DNA from: Chrysaora quinquecirrha
Taxonomy: Eukaryota; Cnidaria; Scyphozoa; Semaeostomeae; Pelagiidae
Direction: 5' to 3'
Length of the DNA: 64,000 bases
NCBI GenBank assembly: GCA_014526335.1
Contig: JACTAT010000032.1
Coordinates: forward strand, 9,451,237 to 9,515,236
Part shown: in pieces, positions 41,401 through 53,600 of the stretch
Numbering within the stretch: position 1 is the first letter of the stretch
How the letters are laid out: every line of letters begins with the position of its first letter
Translations under genes and position numbers: made by a program
The notes under the pieces: generated by a model
Databases searched by the model: none
What the model saw: only the letters and a program-made list of their open reading frames with translations
Told to the model about the DNA's origin: nothing

Positions 41401-44400
41401 AAAGAACGTGTAGGTGCTTGTGAAAGCCCTAAGTGTACTTGGTTTTGTCTAGAGTGCACTGGGTGCTTGAGAAAGGCTCAGATGTAGCTCATTTGGTGCT
41501 GCATGTAGTATGGATTGGAGTCCTGTAAAGCTATAGTACAGTACACGTTTTTTTTATAAGAAACCTGGCTCTGGGCCTAGTTCTAAAAGTTTCTTTAATT
41601 TTTGCCCAATTTTAGTTCTAAAAGTTTCTTGACAGTTTCTTAATTTAATGGAAAAAGTTGCAGTAAAAACGATTAAAAAACGTGAATATAGCAAGCAAAT
41701 TATTAATATTCTTGTATTACAAAGAATTGGCCATGCTGGGTGCGAGAAATCGCACGGAAATGCTTGAGAATTGATTACTACGTCCACAAATGTGAAATCA
41801 GTATGTTGGAAAACTGACATAAAAATTTCTTAAGTTTCTTAACTCCTTCCTCCTAGTTCTAAAAGTTTCTTAACTTTTTGGGTGTCTAGTTCTAGGTTTC
41901 TTATAAACCGGTTTCTTATAAAAAAAACGTGTATAGGGATTGGTGTCCCTTGTGAAGTTGTAAAGAATCCTAAAGAATCTGGATAACATATATACACGGT
42001 TGTCGGAAAAGTCGTTTCATTTACAGTCTTCTTCCCTTTTTTCAAATCCGTTTTACAATGCGTTTCGGTACCTTAGGCCAGGTATATGTGTATTTCGGAA
42101 AATAGGCAAAGTGTACAGGGGCTGGAACTTCAACCAAAATGTAATTAGCGGCGGGGTTAGAATAAACGGGGGTTGGAATGTTCTTGACAAGTGTTGGCTT
42201 GAAACTGCTAAAACGCAGTGCGAATGGACTTTATAGTATTTATAAAGCAAGAAATTCCAAATTTCTAACAAATAATAGAGAGTAAAGTGAAACTTAACAC
42301 TTAGAAGATCCCAACAGACTAATCAACATTAATTTCAATGCAAACCTTAATAAGCGGGGGGTCCTAATAAGCGCGGGGGGTGGAAAATTTTCAAAAAATT
42401 AATTAGTGAGGGGACGGCAATTAGGCACCTAAGAGTAGCGTTTGTATAGTCATTTGGCCTGTTTTTTCAAATTTTGCAAAGCTTGTGTATGCTTCGTTAA
42501 AAAAGATGTGCCAATATCCTTTACTCTGTATACACGCTTTTTTTATAAAGAACCTACCTCAAAGCCTAGTTCTTAAAGTTCCTTATTTTGGGCCTCTTTT
42601 GAGGAAATTGTAGTTCCAGAAGTTCCTCAACAGTTCCTTAATTTTAACTGCACATACAGTGGTCTTAACAATAAAAGAGAGACATTTGCATGTGAGCAAA
42701 GCTCGAGACTACTCAAAGAAACATTGGATACATGCTTAACGTACAATTTATGTGATTTTCGACTGCAAATGAATGGAACCGGCTTTCTAATTCTTGATTG
42801 TTTGCAGTGATGAAAGTATTCAACATTCAAAAGTTCCTTAATGATTTCCTCTTTAGTAGTATAAGTTCTTTAAATTTTCGGGCCTTCCACATGTATGTTC
42901 CTTATAAAGTGGTTCCTTATAAAAAAGCGTGTAGCTTCTTTCAGTAAAAGCAATTCGTTCGATATCGCTAGTTGAATGATCTTGTTGAAATGAAGAAGAT
43001 GAGGTTATTGATCCTTTTAATTAACATGTGACCGGCCACAATTAGCCTGAGAAATTAAAACGTCCTGGGGACCTTAGGTAGCTCTCAATACTCGATATAG
43101 GAAAGAAGCTCAATTAATAAGTTAAGGTCTTCTCTGTAGATAGAAACTGAACTGCTTCAAGTTTGAACTGCTTCACAAAAAGCGAAAAAATGGAAAATGC
43201 AGCGGAAAAGCAGGTGCTGTTGATTGTTGTCGCATAGTAACATTACTTAAAGGCAAAAACTAGGAAAATTAGTAAATGCTATGGAAATATGTTACCTTTA
43301 TGTAGAGGTACACGTTTTTAAACGTTCTAATTGTATTTTGAAGGTCGTGCGTTGCTTCTATTCTTTGACACTGATAACATTAATCTTCTTTGACACCTAC
43401 ACCCGACTCTCTCTCCAAGCAAATGATGAACAGATTCTTGGTTGCTTGTTTTCTACAGATCCACAGCGCATGAGCAGCAGCTGTGTAGATTTCTGTCAGA
43501 ATTCTGACGTTGATTTCGGCCGAGACCTGTTAGTTCGGAAGATTAGTTCCCGTGTTCTCATTCATGCGCCGCACAGCAGAGCTCCTGGTTTCAGGTTTCA
43601 GTCTTACTCCGACCGATCGGTTCGTTTCCGACCGGAGTTCTACCCTGGAGAGGTACTTTGGTACTTAAATATCGAGTCAGAGGATGATGCGCCCATGTTT
43701 ATGGGTACATTTTGGAAGGCATTAAGTTCATTCAGGTATTAAATCGAAACGAAGATGCGTTAAACATTTATGCATTCAACCCGTGTTTTAAGATTCGAAG
43801 CCTACACGTTTTTTTTATAAGAACACTGAAATTGAAGAAAGGCATTCAATGTCCTTAATTTTTTCACTTTGAAGGCTTAAAATGTTCTTAACATGTTCTT
43901 AATTTTCTTGCTTTTTAAAAAGCTGTTGTTTTTTCAAATTAAGTGATAATTGCTTCGAAAAGGGACACACGTAAAATGTCATATAGTCACAATAATTGAT
44001 AGTTAACTTTTCTAGAGTGGAGAACAGGACAGCCCCACTTTAGAAATTAAATTCTGATTTTTTCTAGCTAAACAAAGCCTTGTCATGTTCTTAGCATGTT
44101 CTTAACTTTGCAGCCTCTGAAGCCTTATGTTGTTATATACTTTGTATATACCTATGGTGGTTTAGCAGCTTTAACAGGCGCTCCTTATCGTTGTTCTCAT
44201 GTAAGGTACATGTACAGTATACCATCCCCCTACCCCTTTCATGCGATGTACTGTAGGCCAGTCAACAGCAGGCAAACACTGTTCAAATACGAGTAATGTT
44301 GTCATACTTAACTAATTATACCCAAGACTTATTTCAACGATCGTAGTTACCGCTATTGAGTCTGTGCCGGACGCTCAAACTACGACTCGTAATTTTTCAG

Positions 44401-44620
44401 CAGAAAAGAGTTGAAAATCGTTGAGCCTCGTTTCTGGAAAAGCAAATTGGCTTAGATTCAGTGGGTAACTGTGAACTTGCCAAACCACCCAGAAATTCAC
44501 ATTTTTCAGGAGGAAAATGCAGTTATATCATATAGCTACAAAGAAGAAAGTATACTTTCACCTACACTACAGAAGTGATTGCACGGATAGAAAAACTGCG
44601 CTCTGTGCAAACAGCTGTAG

Positions 44621-44652
<32 letters not shown>

Positions 44653-47600
44653 TTGTTGTTGTTGTTGCTGTTTGCCAAGAGTGGGACCGTTTAATAAGCC
44701 TACACGCTTTTTTTATAAGGAACCACTTTATAAGGAACCTACATGTAGAAGGCCCGAAAATTTAAAGAACTTATACTACTAAAGAGAAAATCATTAAGGA
44801 ACTTTTCAATGTTGAATGCTTTTATCACTACAAATAATCAAGAGTTAGAAAGCTGGTTCCATTCATTTGCAGTCGAAAACCACATAAATTGTACGTTAAG
44901 CATGTATCAAATGTTTCCTTGAGTAGTCCTGAGCTTTGCTCACATGCAAGTGTCTCTCTATTATTGTTATGACCACTGTATGTACAGTTAAATTTAAGGA
45001 ACTATTAAGGAACTTTTTGAACTACGATTGCCTTAAAAGAGGTCCAAAAATAAGGAACTTTAAGAACTACGCCTTGAGGTAGGTTCCTTATAAAAAAAGC
45101 GTGTAGCACTACCCCCCTAGCTTAAAAGTTCCCCTTGTTTCAGTCTCCAATGCTCGAGGTAACACGCTTGCTAGTCTCTGAGTTCGAAGTTTGTTTTGGC
45201 TATGCTGAATTATTAAATTTAGCATATTTTGATTGACTGTGGAAAATCACCAGCAGAAAGACATATTGCGGCACTGTCGTGACAAAATCATGGGCAAATA
45301 GTCTCCCACGTTGTATGGATTTGACAATGTTCAAAACAAAGCATAATTTTATAGTTTTGAATGAACTTTGTTGAATGTGTTCTCCAATCTGTTAGTCAGG
45401 CTACTAGGTTTTATCACATGTTACGGCTGCTGCTATTTCATTGGCTATTTCATGGGCAAAATAATGGGCCAACGAGTTGATCATAAAACAGGTGCTTCGC
45501 TTTAATAAGTCGCAATATGATTATATCTTTGTTTTGAAGAGTTGGAAGATAGTCATTATTTAGAGAGATTGCTTTACATATACCCATTTTGACAAAATTT
45601 GCCATCATTCGAAAGTGGTCTCATTAGAAACTTCAGTCTCTACAAATGAAGGGTCTAATCGAAAGTGGTCTTATTAGAAACTTAAGCCTCTACAAAAGGA
45701 GGAGTCTAATCGAAAGTGGTCTCATTAGAGACTTTAATCTCTACAAAAGGAGGGGTCTAATCGTAAGTGGTCTCATTAGAGACTTCAGTCTCTACAAATG
45801 GAAGGGTCTAATCGAAAGTGGTCTCATTAGGAACTTCAACCTCTAAAAAAGGAGGGATCTAATCGAAAGTGGTCTCATTAGAGACTTTAATCTCTACCAA
45901 AGGAGGGGTCTAATCGTAAGTGGTCTCATTAGAGACTTCAGTCTCTACAAATGAAGGGGTCTAATCGAAAGTGGTCTTATTAGAAACTTAAGCCTCTAAA
46001 AAAGGAGGGATCTAATCGAAAGTGGGCTCATTAGAGACTTTAATCTCTACAAAAGGAGGGGTCTAATCGTAAGTGGTCTCATTAGAGACTTTAATCTCTA
46101 CAAAAGGAGGGGTTTAATCGTAAGTGGTCTCATTAGAGACTTCAGTCTCTACAAATGAAGGGGTCTAATCGAAAGTGGTCTTATTAGAAACTTAAGCCTC
46201 TAAAAAAGGAGGGATCTAATCGAAAGTGGGCTCATTAGAGACTTTAATCTCTACAAAAGGCGGGGTCTAATCGTAAGTGGTCTCATTAGAGACTTCAGTC
46301 TCTACAAATGGAAGGGTCTAATCGAAAGTGGTCTCATTAGGAACTTCAACCTCTAAAAAAGGAGGGATCTAATCGAAAGTGGTCTCATTAGAGACTTTAA
46401 TCTCTACAAAAGGAGGGTCTAATCGTAAGTGGTCTCATTAGAGACTTCAGTCTCTACAAATGAAGGGTCTAATCGAAAGTGGTCTTATTAGAAACTTAAG
46501 CCTCTAAAAAGGAGGATCTAATCGAAAGTGGGCTCATTAGAGACTTTAATCTCTACAAAAGGAGGGTCTAATCGTAAGTGGTCTCATTAGAGACTTCAGT
46601 CTCTACAAATGGAAGGGTCTAATCGAAAGTGGTCTCATTAGGAACTTCAACCTCTAAAAAGGAGGATCTAATCGAAAGTGGTCTCATTAGAGACTTTAAT
46701 CTCTACCAAAGGAGGGTCTAATCGTAAGTGGTCTCATTAGAGACTTCAGTCTCTACAAATGAAGGGGTCTAATCGAAAGTGGTCTTATTAGAAACTTAAG
46801 CCTCTAAAAAAGGAGGGATCTAATCGAAAGTGGGCTCATTAGAGACTTTAATCTCTACAAAAGGAGGGGTCTAATCGTAAGTGGTCTCATTAGAGACTTC
46901 AGTCTCTACAAATGGAAGGGTCTAATCGAAAGTGGTCTCATTAGGAACTTCAACCTCTAAAAAAGGAGGGATCTAATCGAAAGTGGTCTCATTAGAGACT
47001 TTAATCTCTACAAAAGGAGGGGTCTAATCGTAAGTGGTCTCATTAGAGACTTCAGTCTCTACAAATGAAGGGGTCTAATCGAAAGTGGTCTTATTAGAAA
47101 CTTAAGCCTCTAAAAAAGGAGGGATCTAATCGAAAGTGGGCTCATTAGAGACTTTAATCTCTACAAAAGGAGGGGTCTAATCGAAAGTGGACTCATTAGA
47201 GACTTTAATCTCTACAAATGGAAGGGTCTAATCGAAAGTGGTCTCATTAGAAACTTAAACCTCTACAAAAGGAGGGGTCTTGTCGTAAGTGTGCTCATTA
47301 GGAGCCTCAACCTCTACAAAAGGAGGGGTCTTATCGTAAGTGGGCTCATTAGAAACTTAAACCTCTACAAAAGGAGGGGTCTAATCGTAAGTGGTCTCAT
47401 TAGGAACTTCAACCTCTACAAAAAGAGGGGTCTTATCGTAAATGGTCTCATTAGGAAATTCAACCTCTGCAAAAGAAGGGGTCTAATCGGAAGTGGTCTC
47501 ATTAGAGACTTTAATCTCTACAAAAGGAGGAGTCTAATCGAAAGTTGGCTCATTAGAAACTTAATCCTCTACAAAGAGAGGGGTCTTATCGAAGTGGTCT

Positions 47601-50600
47601 CATTAGGAAATTCAACCTCTGCAAAAGAAGGGGTCTAATCGGAAGTGGTCTCATTAGAGACTTTAATCTCTACAAAAGGAGGGGTTTAATCGAAAGTGGT
47701 CTCATAAGAAACTTCAATTCCTACAAGATTAGGGTCCTATTCGAATGTCGGAGTTAATTCGAGAGGGAGATTTTCATTTTGCACGTAATCTATAGCTAAC
47801 TGTTCTATTTTCCTGACCATGAACAATGTGTTTTTCTTTTTTTAAGGTGCAAGCATTAGCTGGGCTACAATTGTTTTCTGAAGCAATGAAACAAATGGAG
47901 CATGTTTTCACATGTCATAATTTACCCTGCAAGTCCTTCAATAAACTAAAGGCAAATGTCCCATTACAGGTATGTGGAACTTAGTGTGATACGAAAAAAC
48001 AGAGCATTTTCACTATTACTTCCACGGAATCGACACATCTAACTGTGCAGAGCTGTATTTAACACCCCGGGTAATGTATGTGCAGTGCAGTCCAGGGTGT
48101 GCAATACAGTGGAGGATTTTCAGTACAGTAGAGGGATATCATCAATACGGTGGAGGGATATCATCAGTACAGTGGAGGATATTCAGTACAGTGTGGAGGG
48201 ATATTATCAGTACAGTGGAGGATATTCAGTACAGTGTGGAGGGATATCATCAGTACAGTGGAGAATATTCAGTACAGTGGAGGGATATCATCAGTGCAGT
48301 GGAGGGATACCATCAGTACAGTGGAGGTTATTCAGTACTGTCGAGGGATCTCGTCAGTACAGTACAGTCAGTACTGGAAACCCTCCACCGTACTGATGAT
48401 ATCCCTCCATTGTACTGATGATATCACTCTACTAACTATTTTTTATTTTATTCTTTTTCAGCAAAAATTTGGGAGTTTTCACAATTCAAAGAAACTTACT
48501 GATCCTGTTAATGTCAAGGTACAGTTCTATTTTATTTTATTACTTCGTGCTCTTATTTATATTTTGTTTTATCTTTATGATGACGTCACTACGATGACGT
48601 CATTGTGACGTCATAACGATGTCATTGTTCTAAGGCCTTGACCTCACGATTAAACATTGTTTGTCAAACATTTTCAATTTGCTTTACAATCAATGTTGAT
48701 CGACAAGCAAAGTATGATGTTTTCGAAAACGTTTTCTGCTTTTTACAAGCAAAACATGATTTCCGAGCATGTTTTTGCACCATGGCCCAACGATTCGGCA
48801 AGATACCAACGCTAAACCCTCAGTCGTTGGGTCCTAGCTACGGCCCTTGTAATTCCCTGACTTCTATATTGCAGGTTATCAAAGAGCTTTGCACTGCCAC
48901 ACTCACAGCACAACTAATCGATGCGTATGGTATGAGAACGGCAAGACAAGTGGAGTTAACGCAGTCGCATTTATTGAATTGCATTGCAGATACTATTAAT
49001 GCCGTTCCTAATGACATGGTCACACCAAGGTAAAAGAACTTTATGCCATTTTATTCACCTGTCAGCCAGTATAAAATTAGTACACCTCTTTCTTGTGTGA
49101 TTACCCTTGAGGCCAGAGTCATTACCCCCCGAACCAGCATCTCCCCTGATGCCAAGCTGGAAGCTGAAATGCTTTATTCTATGGATCTCTAAATGTCTTT
49201 TAGGGGGGATTACATGTTCTTCTATTCCCTTGAGAAAATCCCCTTGTTCCGTGACGTTTTGTAGTTATATTTTCAGATTGATAGTCAGGCGGGTTGATAG
49301 GGAGGATTTTCTAGATCCTTGTTTCCCGATGTTCCTTTTTTCCCTTTTAATTTTGCCATGTTCCTTTGTTCGCTGAATACATTTCACATGTTCCCGTGTT
49401 CCAAGGAACCCCTAAACGACGCCCATTCCTTAATGGACTATGTCGTATATCGACAGCAGTATATTCGTAGGCCTTTATAAGATTCTCGTTAGACCCTTAC
49501 TGGAATCTTCTGTTTCTGTATGGAACCCTTATATGGTTAAGCATATAAAACAATTAGAAGTTGTTCAAAGACGAGCGACAAAACTTGTTCGAGGTATCAG
49601 CCAACTTTCATATAACGAACGACTGTGAGTTCTGAAATTGCCAACTCTCGGGTATAGAAGAAAGCGTGGAGACATGATTACCACATACAAACTGTTCCAT
49701 GGCCTAATTGACGCGAACCCGTTAAAGTTCTTCAAGCACAATGACAAGACTAGGGGACACAGACACAAAATAGTTTTAAATAAATGCAGATTAGATATTA
49801 GAAAAAAATGTTATTCGCAGCGTGTTGTTAAAGAATGGAGCTCTTTACCAGTAAATGTCGTCGATGCAAAGGACGTAGTGACTTTTGAAAACTTTATGAC
49901 AGTCTAAATGGAAATTCAAAATTTGAATTTCGAGTGAGTTAGTTGTAGTAGCCGTACTCAACCAGGGTTTTATAGGCCTCAGCCTTCCAACCCCTTTCCA
50001 ACCACTTATATTATGTTATATTTATATGCACAGACGGTCTTCAATAATGACAACAACGAAAGAAGATGTCTCAGAAATTAAAAGATCAAGCAGCAAAACC
50101 AAAAAGACCTCACCGAGAAAAAAGAACACTAAACAGCGCACAGGTATTAATGCAAATCTAATTTCTGCATTTTTGAGATGCATGGTTCCATTGTTGCATG
50201 GTTCCAGTATAAGAGACAGTAGTTTTGCTTCAGGCAGGTTACAAAATGAACTTTCAAAGATCAAGTACTCGAGCCTCTGCGGAGGAGCACAACTGTGCAT
50301 AACTTTGTATCCCTAGCTGAAATGCAAGGCATGCCTTATAGTATTTTGCTCCATTTTCGACGCTCTTTCGTATGGTATACTGAAATCTAACATATCTGAA
50401 ATTAATTTTTTACGGACAGGCAACTGCATACGTCACCGATCACGTGACATCAGGCAGTTACAAAAAAATAATGCCAAAGTATTCGAAATAATATAGTTAA
50501 GTGATAGCAACATTGAAAGTTTCGGTTACCCAGGCTGCTAGATGGTTGCAGTAATTTCCCTTCCTATTATATGTGTGGAAAGAGCACTGAATAGATCTAT

Positions 50601-53600
50601 ACTCTTTTTGTAAGAACAAGAATACCAACCTTCCTTGAAAATCTTTCAACTCGAAATAGAAAGTTTTATGATAAAGTTGATTCGGAATAATTGTTTGTTT
50701 TTGAAGGAAATACTCCAAGTCCTTCTGCTACCGAAACTACGACAGATGATCTACCAATGAGCTTGCCAAGGATAAAGGTACCTCATGATATTATCTATTT
50801 TCCTAAACTTCAATTTAAGGAACATTTAACTTAACTTTTAAATTTTTCGTGAGGTGGCTGTAGTAGTGTAGCAGACTGTAGTTTGCACAATTAATCTTGT
50901 AGAAGGCAAGATTGAATTTCTTCGCCATAGCACGTTTTTTGATAAGAACCACTTTGTAAGTAACCTACATGTAGAAGGTTTAAAATCTTAAAAACTTAGA
51001 ATGCGTTCTTTTGGAGTGAAGCAAAAGTTCGATTCAACGTTGTACTGTTTTTTTTTCATTGTAGTAGTGAATCTACTTCGCTTTTCCTGGACCCAATCAT
51101 TCGAATCGCTTTCGTAGCAATTTGCTTTCATTGTTTAGCGAAGCAACAAACATTTTCTCTGTTCTTTTGGAATTTAATCGGTTTTTTGTAGTTGTTTCTC
51201 GGTGCGTCTTTAGACTACGTGATAATTTAGGACTGGGTAGAGCCTGATTTTCGCGCCAAAATGGCTGGATAGGAGGCGAAGCCAACTTTTTAAGATTTGT
51301 CAGCTGTTGGATTGAAATTTTGATTTATTGCATGGATTTTCATAGTTTGTTGCGACAACTACTTCAAAGAGGCTGAAAAGAACGCACCCTTATACTAATA
51401 AACATAAAATCGCTAAGGAACTCTTCAATTTTGAATGTATTTGACACTGAAAATAATCAAGAATTTGGAAACAGATTCTATTCATTTGCAGTCAGAACTC
51501 ACATAAATTGTATGTTATACATGTATTAAATGTTTCCTTGAGTAGCTTCCAGCTTTGCTCACATACAAGTGTCTTTATAATAACCATGGCACCAAATATG
51601 CAGCTGAAATTCAGGAACTAGTAAGGAACGCTTGGTACTAAAATTTAATAAAAAAAGGTCTAACAATAAGGAACTTTAGGACCTTGAGCTAGGTTTTTAG
51701 CATGTAGGTACTCGAACTTGCTGAAACAGTCTGCTTAAGAGAGTTAAACAGAGAAACTTCTGAAGTAGAACAATAAAGCAGTATTAATTGCCACATAGAC
51801 CTTTTCGACGAACAGCCGGGATTATGGAAATATTTCAACATTTCAAGGTAGAGAGTTTCTGACACCAAATTCGTAGCAAGCAGCCCAGATTTAGTCTAGA
51901 TGTAAAGTTTTACTCTCTTAGGGGCTCTTTCGTTGATTTTACGAGTGTTCAAAGTTTGCGATATTATAAAGGCTCAGACCAGTTGGTGTGAAAAGTTTCA
52001 CCCCAAGCCATTTTTGCACGGTCAAAACCCTGATAGAATTGGGAACTTTGAACGCTCATAAAATCAATATTACAGCACAAGAACAATGAAACTTTGCACC
52101 TAGACTATGTTGTTTATGCTTTATATGATTTAAGCATCGAAATCCCAGTTTCTTAAAGTTTTGGGAAATGTCAATCCTGGGAGCCTTCCGTCGAAAAGGT
52201 CTATTCTATAGCTAGTTTAACTTTGCCTTTTTTCATCCAACCGAAGGGATTCTTGCTGAGTTCTTCAGATGGTATACTGAAAAGGCTTCTGGCATCTCTA
52301 AACGATGAAAGCGGGGCTAATGATGGTAAGTTTGTCTCTTAATGTTGCCGTAAATTCTTTTGATGCCGTAAGTTTGTCTTTTAATGTTGCCGTAAATTCT
52401 TTTGATATGGCCTATGCTTTCCTTCGAAATTTCACTTCTTCTTCGTGTTTGTTTCGATGCACGAGAAATTTTTTGATAAGAAAGTTCTTTGTAAGGAAAG
52501 AAGTACTAGGCCAAAACTTGTTAAGTTAGGATGATTGCTAGGATCGACCTCGCCCGGTTGTAAATAATGACCCGGTCCTAACCGCTTGTTATGGAAACCC
52601 TATAACATTTGATCATTTTATTTCAATTTCCTTTCAGAATATTTTTCCGCAGAAAACCTTGAGCTGTCTATTTTGTGCGAAGTAGAGTTATCAAGAATAG
52701 CTGACATGCGTTTGTTGCCAATCACTGCTGCAAGACATATATACAGAGCCATGAAAACCATTGAAAATGCTTCTGCTATTACTGCTAGCAATGATTTGAG
52801 GTAAACTGGATCTTATTCCTAGGATCTTATTCGTTTTTGTTTTACTTACTACCTAGGCCTACCTACTAATTAACATTGCCAAAACTATTTATTAAACCTA
52901 AAAAAAATTACAAATATATTCTCTATCTACAAGATCATAACTATGACAAGATGAAAACAATCAGAGCTTCCCAATGAGGCTGGAAGCGACACACATGACA
53001 TCGAAAAAGATGACGGGGACGCCCTGCGAAGGAACGCCCAGACGCATACATCAAACCGCAGTCGCCACCGGGCAAACGATCCCTTCAGCTCCACCGCAAT
53101 CCAGTGCCTGCACCATGATGGGGATATCCCGCATAGCACTTCCGCCACTCCAAATGGCAGCAGAGCGCAAACTCATCCTCACGGGAAGGTCTTTTAGATA
53201 CTCATCCTGTTAGAAACCTAACTTATGGAATATACGTTTTGCAGCGCCTAGAGTTGCATTTATCTCCATTTCAACATTTAATTCGTCTTTTGAAAATAGG
53301 AAGGGTGTTTGTCTGCTTTATTTCTTGTTGCAAATAACTGCCACATTTTGTTTCAAAGATAGTCTGTGGTTTCAACTCCAAACGACGTGGGTCGCATCTT
53401 TGGGAGTTGTGCGTCGGTGCCATGCCTTAGACTTAAGCTAATATTGCACTCCACGGATATAGCCTTCCTGAAAGGTGGATTTAGATCGTATTTTGTTTTA
53501 AAACTACCCACCCAGATGATTTCAACCTACCGATAACTTAAGTTTGATATTATTTCTCTTGCAGTGATGTACTCCAAATGATGATAGCGGAGAAAAAGAG

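Noticed and set aside
43281..43466. Upstream part of the 153-codon ORF before exon 37
   Set aside because: Intron sequence; a splice acceptor and phase 0 place the exon start at 43467 (or 43459).
47291..47638. 115-codon ORF with 17-residue repeats
   Set aside because: Only the edge units of the 51-bp array lack the stop; most units contain TAA or TAG in this frame.
45605..47748. CRISPR-like array
   Set aside because: Units are contiguous with no unique spacers, and the context is a eukaryotic intron.
52974..53213. Possible exon or retroelement ORF in the GC-richer patch
   Set aside because: Phase does not fit CFAP54 (exons 44 and 45 join directly), and no motif identifies a retroelement.
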